Shown: piece by piece, positions 54,802 through 64,000 of the stretch
How the letters are laid out: the number at the start of each line of letters is the position of its first letter
Position numbering within the stretch: position 1 is the first letter of the stretch
Origin: Motacilla alba alba
Taxonomy: Eukaryota; Chordata; Aves; Passeriformes; Motacillidae
Reading direction: 5' to 3'
DNA length: 64,000 nt
NCBI RefSeq assembly: GCF_015832195.1
Contig: NC_052032.1
Location: 2,486,618-2,550,617, forward strand
Made by a program: the position numbers and the translations under genes
Notes under the pieces: generated by a model
What the model was told of the DNA's origin: nothing
What the model saw: the letters and a program-made list of their open reading frames with translations, nothing else
The model's database searches: none

Positions 54802-57603
54802 GTAAAAAACCAGCCTCCTCCTCCTCCCCACTGCAGGCTGCTGCAGGAGCCACCACTGGGCTGGGCAGGGCAAGGTGGCCCTGAGAAGATCCAAGGGGCA
54901 CGAGAGGATGGGAGGGATGTCTGTGCAGCTGGGGGTCAGATGAACATTTGGGGATGATGTCCGTGCAGTTGGGGGTCAGGTTGAGTGAAGATTTGGGGAT
55001 GGGTGTCCTCAGAGCTGCCACTCTCAGGTGAGATTTTCCCAACCAGCACCAGGGCAGAGGGGCCAGCTCTCCCTGGGAGGGGACAGCGACACAGCAGGAG
55101 GACCTGGTCCTCAGGCATCACCTCTGGGGACAAGAACACTCAGCTCCAACCCTGTGCAGACAACAGCCAGTCCCGGAGGATGCAGTCACCATCGCTGGAC
55201 ACCTCGGGAAGGCGCAGGGACACCCTTCAGCACACACCCCACAGCTCTGGGGGGTGACAATCTGCTTCTGCCCTTCTCCTCCTGCAGCCCTGGCCCACCT
55301 CTCCCCCTGCCCGCCGCCTCCCACCTCTTCAGAGGCCTCCAAACCCCGTCTTGTTATGGCACCAGCTGGTCAGAGGAATAATCCGGGTCTGGAGGGACGC
55401 CAGGGCAGAATGCAGCTCGGGAGGGGGGGCTGGCGGAGCGAGCCATGGCAACGCGGCAGCATCCTCCCCATCCATCCATCCATCCTTCCTGCAGGAGAAG
55501 GAGCCCACAGGAGATGTCCTGCCTCGGGGTCAGCCCCAGGCTGGCTCTCCTGCTCCTCGGGAGCAAACATCTCCTGCAGGAAAACCTCCGGGAGCGCCAG
55601 GCTGGCGCAGCCCAGGAAATCTCGTGCCAGTGCCCGGGGACAGGGGTCTGGGGACCCTGCAGGCTGCCCCCAACTCTGGGGGAACAGCTCCAGCTGGAAC
55701 AGCCCCCCATGGCAGGCAGATCCAACAAGCTCAGGAGCTCCCCGTAAGGTGCTGAGGAGCACCCGGATCCCTGCGGGGACCCCAGGGTGCCCCCCCGGGT
55801 GCCACCCCTCGCTCCTCTGCAGCATTCTGCCTGCACAACCGCGGCTCCCCCCTCGCAGCCACCCACGCGTCCCCGCCAGCCCGGCTCCGGCGCTGCTGCC
55901 CGGCTCCACATTATCATTTCCAGTCGGGAACGATGTTTTTCAGGGAAAGAACGGAGCGGTTTGTCACTATACCCTGAAGGGGAGGATTAAGTCAGATTTC
56001 CCTGATGCTGCCCGGAACCTCTCTGTGTCCGTGTGCCCGTGCCTTCTCCCAGCGCAGACAATGAATGGAAATCGGGGACACGCAGTGGCGCTGGGCTCTG
56101 TCCCCTCTCCGGCGAGGGCACCGCATGTGGCCCTGCCAGGGGCTGCGGGGGCGGCGGGTCCGACCCCCCCTTCCCGCATCCCCCGGGCTGGGGGCAGCCG
56201 TGTCCCCCAGACAGAGCCCAGCAGAGCCCCGGAGCCCCTGCCCGGCGCCGCTCCCGCAGCACAGCACGGCGGGACACTGCCCTGCCTTCCCGTCCATCTT
56301 GGGCTCCGGCCCCGCCGCAGCGGCCCGGGCTGCGGGGGGATGGCGCAGCCCCCCATCCCCGCGGCAGGCGACACCGGGAGGGTGGCAGGGCCACGGATCC
56401 ACGGGGATCCCCCCGCTGGCCCCCCTCGCCATCACCACCCACCTGATCACACCACCGGCCCCGGCCGCGCCATCTGCAGCGGGCGCGGGAGGGCGGGGGA
56501 TGGCCGCGGGCACGCCAAAAACACCCAAAAACAGCGAAAAAGCAAAAAAACGCCAAGATCCGGCCGCGGCCGGCCACGGTGCCACGGAAATAAACCCTGC
56601 GAGAGGCGGGGAGGAGGAGGAGGAGGAAGGCTCATGGCTGCGGGGGGAAGTTCCCACCGGTTCCTGCCCTTTCATTTTCTTCTTTTTTTTTTCTTTAATG
56701 CGGAGTTTATTTCGCCTTAATTTCGCCCCGGGGAAAGGAGCGCCCCTCCTTCCTCGTCCAGCCTCGGGTGCTTTTGGAGAACAACCTCCCCCCCCTTCGT
56801 TTCCCCCCGGGAAAATATCGCCTTGCAACAGCCGGGAAGGAGGAAGCGGAGCCGGGGCCGACGGTGCCGTGCCCCCGCCCGCGGCTCCCGGCGATATTCC
56901 GGCCGGGAACGGAGCGGGGCAGCGGGACCCCCCCGGGCAAGGGATGCCCAAAGAGGGGGGACACACACAGGGGCACCCCCGGGCTGCGGGAGCAAAGGCA
57001 CCCCCGGGAAAATAACAATAATAATAGGAATAATAATAATAATCATAATAATAGTGCAACGAAGCCCAGCGTTTGAGCGGGATTTGCTGCAGACAAAGCG
57101 GGAGGGCCCGGCCTGGCACTGCGCTGGGGGAGGGTTTGGGGGGGTCCGCACCCCTCTGTGCCCCCCCTCGGGGCTCAGCCTCCCGTGGGGGGAGTCCCCT
57201 CGGCCCTTTGGGGGATTGGGGGCCACGGGGGTCGATGGGGGCACAAAACCGAAGGGGCCTCGAGCGTCTCCGGCTTCCTCGTTCCCCCCCCCGCTTTTCC
57301 ACCGTCACCAATTCCCACCCCCCTCCCCCAGCACTGCAGAAAAACCCCAAACACCCGCAAAAATTCAACAAACACACCCCGGAAGGTGACAGCACCCCCG
57401 ACCCCCCCAGCGCACAACGCCCGCGTGTCCCCACGGGGGTGTCCCGTGGCGCCGCGTCCCCCCCTCCCCCGAGGGTCCGTATTGCGCATCCGCAGCATCC
57501 CCCCCCAGCCCGGCCGGGGCAGCCCGCCCGCTCCGACCCCCGCCCCCGCGGCCTCCCCGCGCTGCCCCCCACCCCAAACCCCGCGGGGGGGCGCGGATCT
57601 TAC
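54802..57603 (-). other. STXBP1 intron 1 (part) right of the gap
   Basis: I searched the minus strand for NIBAN2 exons and found none. The sequence becomes very CpG-rich above ~55800 and contains an (AAT)n microsatellite at about 57010-57052. Given the STXBP1 exon at 57604-57640, this is best read as the start of STXBP1 intron 1. Confidence 0.5.
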
Positions 57604-57960
57604 TCTCTCCCACCACAGCCTTGAGTCCGATGGGGGCCATGTCTCCGTGCCGGGGGGGCGGCGGCTGGGGGGGGGGTTTAGGGGGGCACCCAGGGGCGCG
57701 CACGGCCGGGCGAGGCTGCGGGCGGCGGCGCAGGGATGCGGAGGGCGGAGGGAAGAGGGAGGAGGACGATGGGGGGCGCGGGGGGGCGCGGGGGGGCGGC
57801 GCGGCGCGCTCAGCTGACCGGGGCGGGGCTTAGCGGCCTGCGTCACCGGCCACGCCCCGGCCACGCCCAGCCGGGGCCACGCCCCGCGCCGCAGAGCAGC
57901 GCCCGCCGGCAGCGCCCCCTGGCAGGCGGGACCTGGTACTGCAGCGGCGACACCCGCGCG
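56100..57960 (-). promoter_or_regulatory. CpG island and promoter of STXBP1
   Basis: GC content and CpG density peak here. Upstream of the ATG on the minus strand (57641-57950) there are GC boxes ('ggggcggggc' at about 57820), several 'ccacgccccg' elements and a CRE-like TGCGTCAC at about 57839. No TATA box is seen. Such TATA-less CpG promoters are usual for neuronal housekeeping-like genes. Confidence 0.6.
57604..57640 (-). CDS. STXBP1: STXBP1 (Munc18-1) coding exon 1
   Basis: STXBP1 is the Sec1/Munc18 protein that binds syntaxin-1 and is required for synaptic-vesicle fusion. The minus strand reads ATG then APIGLKAVVGE plus one base, followed by the donor gtaaga. MAPIGLKAVVGE is the known N-terminus, and human coding exon 1 is likewise 37 bp, ending one base into codon 13. 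None of the remaining exons are visible. Its direction points towards NIBAN2, which conflicts with the head-to-head order in mammals. Confidence 0.9.
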
Positions 57961-58260
57961 CGGACAGGGGGACACGAACGGACACGGGGACACACATGGA
58001 CAGGGGGACACACACACGGATAGGGGGACACACACACGGACACGGGGAAACACACGGACAGGAGGACACGAATGGACAGGGGGAAACACACGGACACGGG
58101 GACACGAACAGACACGGGGACACGAATGGACAGGGGGAAACACACGGACACGGGGACACACACGAACACGGGGACACGAACGGACACGGGGACACGAACG
58201 GACAGGGGGACACACACGGATAGGGGGACACACACGGACACGGGGACACACACGGACCCT
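57960..58260. repeat. Short-unit minisatellite, 'ggacacggggacacac' type
   Basis: About 18 variable copies lie immediately upstream of the STXBP1 promoter. All copies are purine-rich on the plus strand. The long minus-strand 'PCVSPCP' frames are artefacts of this array. Confidence 0.92.
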
Positions 58261-58261
58261 C

Positions 58262-59380
58262 CACAACCGGAGTCACCCACAGTCACACATCTGTCACGCC
58301 CCACAAGCAGAATTAACACAGACACACCTCCGGCATCCCCCACATCCGAAATCACCCCAGCATCCCCCCCAGACACGCACCCGCTATCCCCCCGCCCCAG
58401 CATCCCCCCGCAGTGCCCCTCCCCGCGCCCCAGGGCTCAGCTGGGCCACCAAAGCCCTGCCACAGCCAGGCACTGCCCCCACCCCACGGTGGGGCTGGAG
58501 GGAACGAGCCCCGCCTGCCCCCAGGGCTGCAGGGGAGGGCTCCCTGGGGTCGGTCAGGTTTATTCCCAGTAAAATCCCATCGCACCCAGAGGGGATCAGT
58601 CACCCCTCCACGCTGGGCACGGCAGGGCTGTAAATCTGGGGGCAAAGGCCGCGCGTTCACCCCGCAGCCAGCTCAGCACGATGAGCTCTCCCTCCGGGCT
58701 GGCTGCCAGGGCTGCCGGGCTCCGCGTCTGACTCCCCGGGCTGTGCCCAGGGGATTTGGGCGCTCCTGCGCTTCCCCTCGGGAGCCCGGGGGAAGGGGGA
58801 ACGGGAAAGCGGGAGGGGAGCGGCGCTGGCACGGAGCCGGGCAGGGGCAGCGCTGCAGAGGCAGGCGGTGCCCGCAGGTGCGAGCACACGGCTGGATTTA
58901 CATGTCTGAATGCGGCCACCGAGAGTTCACCCTGTCCCGACCGCCCGGGGACACGGCACGGCGCAGCAGCGCCCGGAGCGACAGCCGAGCGACAGCGGAG
59001 CGACAGCCGAGCGACAGCCAGCGCCAGCAGCCCCAGGCCGGGCGGCCGCCAGCCCCAACCCTCCGCTCCAAAACCTGCCCTCCTCCATGATTCCTTAAAA
59101 ATAATCCCGAGCTGAGTTTGTCAGAGCGCCGTACTCGGTGCCAAGGCAGCTATAAATACCAGAGGCTATTTAGGAGCGAGGTATTTATACTGCTGCTCCA
59201 GCTCCCTGCCAGGCTGCCCAGGGAGCCCGAGCATCCCGGGCTGCAGGAAAAGCCCCAGCGCTGGAGGGAGCTGGACCCGGCTGCAGGGGGTCCCCAAGGT
59301 CCCCAGGGTGTGTCCCCTTGCCCTTGGGGACAGTCAGCTCCCTGGCAGCCCGGTGGTTCTCTTGTATCCATCAAAAGATA
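58262..59380. other. GC-rich intergenic flank
   Basis: No supported gene. A short repeat of 'gagcgacagccgagcgacag' lies at about 58977-59020. Confidence 0.5.
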
Positions 59381-59382
59381 AA

Positions 59383-59765
59383 ATAGAAAATATAAATATA
59401 AACAAGGAAATATATACATATAGAAAATATAAATATAAATTATAAATAAGAAGATAGAAAATATAAATATGGAAAGAAAATATAAAATAGAAAATATAAA
59501 TATAAACAAGGAAATATATATAGAAAATATAAATATAAATATAAATATAAATATAAATATAAATATAAATATAAATATAAATATAAATATGGAAAGAAAA
59601 TATAAAATAGAAAATATAAATATAAACAAGGAAATATATATAGAGAATATAAATATAAATATAAATATAAATATAAATATAAATATAAATATAAATATGG
59701 AAAGAAAATATAAAATAGAAAATATAAATAAGGAATGTAAAAAATATAAATAAGGAAAGAGTGTG
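59383..59765. repeat. AT-rich array of (ATAAAT)n and longer units
   Basis: Runs of 'aaatataaatataaat' alternate with blocks containing 'ggaaagaaaatataaaatag' and 'aacaaggaaatatatatag'. The whole is a two-level repeat, with the ~115-bp block at 59470-59590 recurring at 59590-59700. Its AT content contrasts starkly with the GC-rich flanks. Confidence 0.94.
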
Positions 59766-60235
59766 TGGGAAGTCTAGGACATTTGAACAACTGACTAATA
59801 TGATTAAGCAGAAGCTGTTTGTTGTTTATATTACAGACACTTCTATAGATTTTACAAACTTCTAATTATGCACTTCTTGATTGGTGTTTTTGTCTTGCTC
59901 TCTCATTTTCTATTCCTTGGTATCTGTGATTGGCTATAGTTTAGGTGTTTCACGGTCTTCTGTTATTTTAGTTCCTGTGATCTTGGTATTCGGTTTCTCA
60001 GCTTCTCTGTTCTTATTTTAGTACATTATATATGTCTTATCTGTTATATATGTTTTAAACAAACACGTTTAGTTTACGTTTTATAACCTTGATGAATTGT
60101 AGAGTATTTTGCTGAAATTCTGCTGAGCACAGCTGCGAGCAGTGTGGCTGCTAAGCTGTTCAGATGCATTGCTACCAGCGTGGCGTTTGTCTCGCTGGAA
60201 AAGCTGGGAACCAGGCTGCCCCCCGCACGGCTGCC
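59766..60235. mobile_element. Possible unclassified LTR next to the AT array
   Basis: This ~0.4-kb AT-rich unique block ('catttgaacaactgactaat', 'gtacattatatatgtcttat') is flanked by GC-rich sequence. Its composition suggests an inserted element, but I cannot name the family or find a target duplication. Confidence 0.3.
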
Positions 60236-60545
60236 TGGGGAAGGTGTCAGCCTGGCCATGGAGGCTTGGGGGGCACAGCCAGGAGGGCAGGGATGGGAAC
60301 ATCCTGCCCACGGGGTGGAGAATGATGGTTTGGAGAGCCTCCCTCCAACACAGCTCCATGGGCAGGCCCCCTCCTGGCACCAGGACCACGCTGCTGCCCT
60401 GAGGCTGGATCCCACTCCAGGGCGTTTGCTGGAGTGCAAAATGCCCCAGAACTCCCTCCAGGCAGGGACTGTGGGCTGATCTGGGACCCCCAGAAGCCTT
60501 TCCCTGCTCAGGGGGATGTGGGTGAGGAGCCAGGGCTGGACACTC

Positions 60546-60610
60546 CCGGAAGGGAAGGGGAAGGGGAAGGGGAAGGGGAAGGGGAAGGGAAGGGAAGGGA
60601 AGGGAAGGAG
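60546..60610 (+). repeat. (GGGAAG)n microsatellite
   Basis: About ten copies of GGAAGG/GGAAG units; strictly purine on the plus strand. Confidence 0.93.
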
Positions 60611-61370
60611 CTTTTCCTCAGCCCTGTAGCCACACGGGGCTGGGAAGGAGCAACAGAGTGGATGGGGAGAGGTGGTGGCTGCTCCCCTCACTCCATCCTG
60701 TGCTGTTTTGGTCCAAATGATGGAAATTGGGATGGTCAGCTCTGGCAACTGGGCCCTGCACCAGCGGCTCTTGGTGTGGGATGGAAGTCTGGGGAGTAAC
60801 AGGGAGCTGGGAGGCCAGAGAAGGGACTGGCCGTGGGGTCAGAGCTGGCTCAGGCTGGTTTTCCTGACAGACAAGTGTTAGGATGTCTGTGCTACCAAGG
60901 GGAAGTTGATGCAGAGATGCCTCCCCCAGCAGCCTTGGGGCCACATCCTGATCCCTCCCTCCTGGTCCTCTCCTAAGGAGTCTAGGCCAGGAGGCCTCGC
61001 TCTGGGCTTTTTCACCCCCAAAAATTCAGTTAAAACCTGCTAAGATGCTGGACATGTGTTTAACTGGCAGAAATGGGGCTGCCCCACAATCTTCTGAGTC
61101 CTGAGGCTGAAGGGGGAAAGAAACACTGGCAGCTCCTGCTGATCTGCTGACCATCCTCCCTGGGGGCTCCCCCAGAATATTTGGGGTTTCAGGACACTCT
61201 GGGAGGGTGTGAGAGTATCCAGCATCCACTGGGGAGTGCATCCATGCTCTGGGGATGTGGGATGGGGAGGCACTTCCACTCCCCTGAGTGCAAGCAGAGG
61301 CAATGCTGGCTGTGAAATGCCAGGGGCTGGGAACACATCCCAGGGGAAGGTGCTTACAGGGACAGCGAGG
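60611..61370. other. Intergenic sequence, nothing recognised
   Basis: There is no supported exon, array or transposon between the GGGAAG repeat and the LTR. Confidence 0.5.
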
Positions 61371-61376
61371 GCACAG

Positions 61377-61798
61377 TGTGGTGGTGTTCACATTCTCTGA
61401 TAAAATCCCTTCACCCAGGGCTTTTCTCCTGGGAAGCTGAGCAGCCTCAGAGAAAAGGAGAACAATTCTTATCTCATTTGCTTCTCCTGTGCTGTGCTCG
61501 TGTGGAATGTGTTTGGGGATTGTTTACCCACAGGTGATTGTTCCATTGCATTCTGCTGGGAGTTGTTTTCACTCTTGGGCCAATCAGGGCCAAGCTGTGT
61601 CAGGGCTCTGGAGAGAGTCACCAGTTTCCATTATTAGCTTTTTAGCATTCTGTAAGTATCCTTTCTGTATTCTTTAGTATAGTTTAGTATAGTATTCTTT
61701 AATATAATATAGTATAATAAAGTAATAAATTAGCCTTGTGAGAACATGGAGTCAGATGCATCATTCCTGCCTTCATCAGGGCATTCCCTGCAAATACA
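61377..61798 (+). mobile_element. Solo LTR with perfect 6-bp target duplication
   Basis: It is flanked by GCACAG at 61371-61376 and 61799-61804. The 422-bp element starts TGTGGTGGTGTTCACATTC and ends CAAATACA. It carries a TATA-like/AATAAA-like region near its 3' end ('agtataataaagtaataaat'). It is nearly identical over long stretches to the 16.8-kb and 28.8-kb copies but in the opposite orientation. No internal retroviral sequence adjoins it. Confidence 0.9.
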
Positions 61799-62177
61799 GC
61801 ACAGTGTCACCCTCTGTCTGTGTCCCCATGAGCTGCCTGGGGTGCAGCTGCTCAGGGTTAATCATCCCAGGAGCCCGGTGTTTGTGCTGGGCAGTGAGGG
61901 TTGGGGGCTGGGCAGACCCTGCTCAGATGCAGGCAGGGCCCAGCCTGGCGCTCTGGGTTTTTCCTCTGTTTCCAGCTCTTCAGCATTGGGATTTTTCCTT
62001 TCCCTGGTGCAAATGCCAGAGCTGTGACCCAGCACCAGCCCCTGCACCTGCCCAGGGGTTTGGGAGTGGGGCAGAAAACCACTCTTCCCAACATCCCACA
62101 GCAAGGAGCAGAGCCAGGGCCACATCCATGCTGTGCTGGTGCCCATGCCCGTTCCCTGTGCTCATCCCAGTGCCCAG

Positions 62178-62435
62178 GCTGTCCTGCCTGTCCCATGCCC
62201 CACATCCCATATTCCATGTCAGTGCCTGTCCCATATCCCATGTCCCATGTCAGTGCCTGTCCCATGCCCCATTTCCCGTATCCCATGTCAGTGCCCGTCC
62301 CATGTCCCATATCCCATGTCAGTGCCTGTCCCATGTCCTGTGTCCCATTTCCCACAGCCCATGTCAGTTTCTGTCCCATGTCTGTGCCTGTCCCATGTCC
62401 CATATTCCATGTCCCATGCCATGCCATTGCCTGTC
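62178..62435. repeat. ~30-bp minisatellite
   Basis: Variable copies of 'gtcagtgcctgtcccatgtc' plus 'ccatatcccat'. Confidence 0.9.
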
Positions 62436-62874
62436 TCCGTGCCCATACCCTGTGCTCACGCTGTTTTCCACGCTGGTGCCCGCACCCCACGCCCCGTGCC
62501 ACGCCGGTGCCAATGTCGCCAGTCTGTCGCGCCCTCGGCAGGCTGCACCGAGCCGATCCCGGCTCCCTGCCAACGCCTGGCTGGCGGCCACCAGTTATCC
62601 CAGTGCCGACCAGCAGAGGGGAATGCTGGTCCGCAGGAGCCTCCTCCTCCTCCTCCTCCTTCCCCCCGTGCCCTCCGCCCCGCGGGCTGCGCTCCCCCGG
62701 CCCCGCCGGCCGCTCCCTGCCCTGGGGCGCTGCTGGGCGCTGGGTGCTCACCCACCGGGGCTGAGGGTGGGGTGACATCCCTGCCGTGCTGCCTGTCACA
62801 GCCCCCTGGCACCGGCTTGGGGGGTTTGAGGATCCCCAGGTGCCCCTCAGTCAGTGTCACCCCTCTGCTCAGAG

Positions 62875-63205
62875 CCCCGTGCCCGGGCTGGAGCTGATGG
62901 ATCCCGCTCAGAGCTCCGTGTTCAGCCTGGAGCTGATGGATCCCGCTCAGAGCTCCGTGTTCAGCCTGGAGCTGACAGATCCCGCTCAGAGCTCCGTGTT
63001 CAGGCTGGAGCCGGGGTTTGGAGTGGATGGATCCCGCTCAGAGCTCCGTGTTCAGGCTGGAGCTGATGGGTCCCGCTCAGAGCTCCGTGTTCAGGCTGGA
63101 GCCGGGGTTTAGAGCTGACGGATCCGCTCAGAGCTCCGTGCCCGGGCTGGAGCTGACAGATCCCGCTCAGAGCTCCGTGCCCGGGCTGGAGCTGATGGCT
63201 GCAGC
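62875..63205. repeat. ~39-bp minisatellite
   Basis: About eight copies of a unit with core 'gatcccgctcagagctccgt' followed by 'gttcagcctggagctgatg'. Confidence 0.92.
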
Positions 63206-64000
63206 CCTGATTCAGCAGCAGCCGCTCGAGGCAGGCCTGATTCAGCAGAGCTGAATGACGCTGTTATCGGAGCGCAGCGCTGGAGTCAGCAGCGGGACGG
63301 AGGGCGCAGCCGCCCGCGGGCTCGGCATCACCGCTGGCGGGGCTGGGCACGGCTGCCCTCGCCTCTATCAGCGCTGCAAAGTTTTATTGCTGCAATCACG
63401 CTGCTGTTAATTGCACCGAGAGCAGTTCTGGGGAAGGAGAGCAGCCCCCGGCGCGGGAGGGCACCTCCGCCCCCTTCTCTGCCGCTGCTGCTCCCTCCTG
63501 CCCAGCCGGGCTGGCTCCGACCCCGGGGCACACCGGGTCCCTTTACAAGGACACGTCCGGGGCCTCAGAGGTGACCCCAGGTGGGTTTCCACCCCCACCC
63601 TGTGGATGGGGACCTGAGCCCAGCTGCGAGGTGCACCCCGACCTCCGCGTGGCTGCAGCTCCTGCCCTCAACCCCCCCCTCCACCGCGATCGGGTTTCCC
63701 GGTGATCTGGTGATGTGGAAACAGATCCCTGTGCCAGGGTCACCGAGAGTGGAAGGAAAACTCCACTGATTGCTCCTGGTGTCGGTGAGAGGGAAATAAA
63801 CATTTACCGGGCTGGGGATTTATCCTGCAGTGTCCAGCGGCTGCAGGAGCCCAGCAGCGTTCTGGAGGAGGGGAGAGGTTGGGGACAGCCTGTTCTGGGC
63901 TCTCTGCAGGTGCATCCAGCGCCTCTGCTGCCGAGAGCTCAGGTTCTACACCGTGCTCATGGAAAATCCAGCGGGAGCAAGGAGGGATGATCCCACCCCC
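63206..64000. other. Window end, no supported gene
   Basis: The sequence is moderately CpG-rich. A 'ctctctgcag' followed by an open frame starting CIQRLCCRELRFYTVLM at about 63910 could be the start of an exon running out of the window. I recognise no family, so I only note it. Confidence 0.3.

Noticed and set aside
53709..55042. Frames crossing the N-run
   Set aside because: They consist almost entirely of undetermined residues.
55254..57572. Frames of 488 and 526 aa in the CpG island
   Set aside because: Stop-poor frames are expected in very GC-rich sequence. There is no recognisable domain, and they surround the STXBP1 promoter.
54802..57600. Missing NIBAN2 5' exons right of the gap
   Set aside because: I looked on the minus strand for the segments that should precede PKAEVCVRNHV and found none; only STXBP1 exon 1 is recognisable there.
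57830..58403. Minus-strand '[12 protein letters not shown]' cysteine-rich frame resembling a keratin-associated protein
   Set aside because: It is the translation of the 'ggacacggggacacac' array, without start context or conserved ends.

Overview
The window looks like vertebrate nuclear DNA from a bird, probably a songbird. It holds intron-containing genes with vertebrate splice sites, many CR1 LINE fragments, ~0.4 kb solo LTRs with 6-bp target duplications, and GC-rich introns full of minisatellites, as on avian microchromosomes. NIBAN2 and STXBP1 are neighbours in mammals too. There is no bacterial, plasmid or CRISPR content.

Positions 4194-40967 (+) hold most of a fibrillar collagen gene; its 5' exons lie left of the window. 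I could place 63 exons in one open reading frame: a variable acidic region, a minor collagenous segment, a non-collagenous hinge, a major triple helix of exactly 1014 residues (338 triplets), and a complete C-propeptide. The C-propeptide resembles the type V/XI (B-clade) chains. However, the chain lacks both interchain-disulfide cysteines and any convertase site, has five cysteines inside the helix, and has four glycine substitutions. I could not match it to a named paralogue. It is the most interesting object here.

Positions 42502-47474 (+) hold SLC31A2 (CTR2, copper transporter family), complete in four coding exons behind a CpG-rich promoter. Positions 48135-53549 (-) hold the 3' part of NIBAN2 (FAM129B), convergent with SLC31A2. 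Its last exon carries an expanded tandem-repeat tail. The exons for the N-terminal part of NIBAN2 are absent: an N-run of exactly 1000 bases (53802-54801) follows, entered through the first 41 bases of an LTR.

Right of the gap, coding exon 1 of STXBP1 (Munc18-1) lies at 57604-57640 on the minus strand in a CpG island. That orientation would drive STXBP1 transcription into NIBAN2. In mammals the two genes are head to head, so the right-hand contig is probably inverted or misplaced. The remainder (58-64 kb) is repeat-rich flank with no gene I can support.

Minisatellites are very dense across the window (about 20 arrays). They include a ~0.6 kb (GGGAT)n array, a ~1 kb higher-order array in SLC31A2 intron 1, and an (ATAAAT)-type AT-rich array. 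Four solo LTRs of one family are present; the three inside the collagen gene are all antisense to it.
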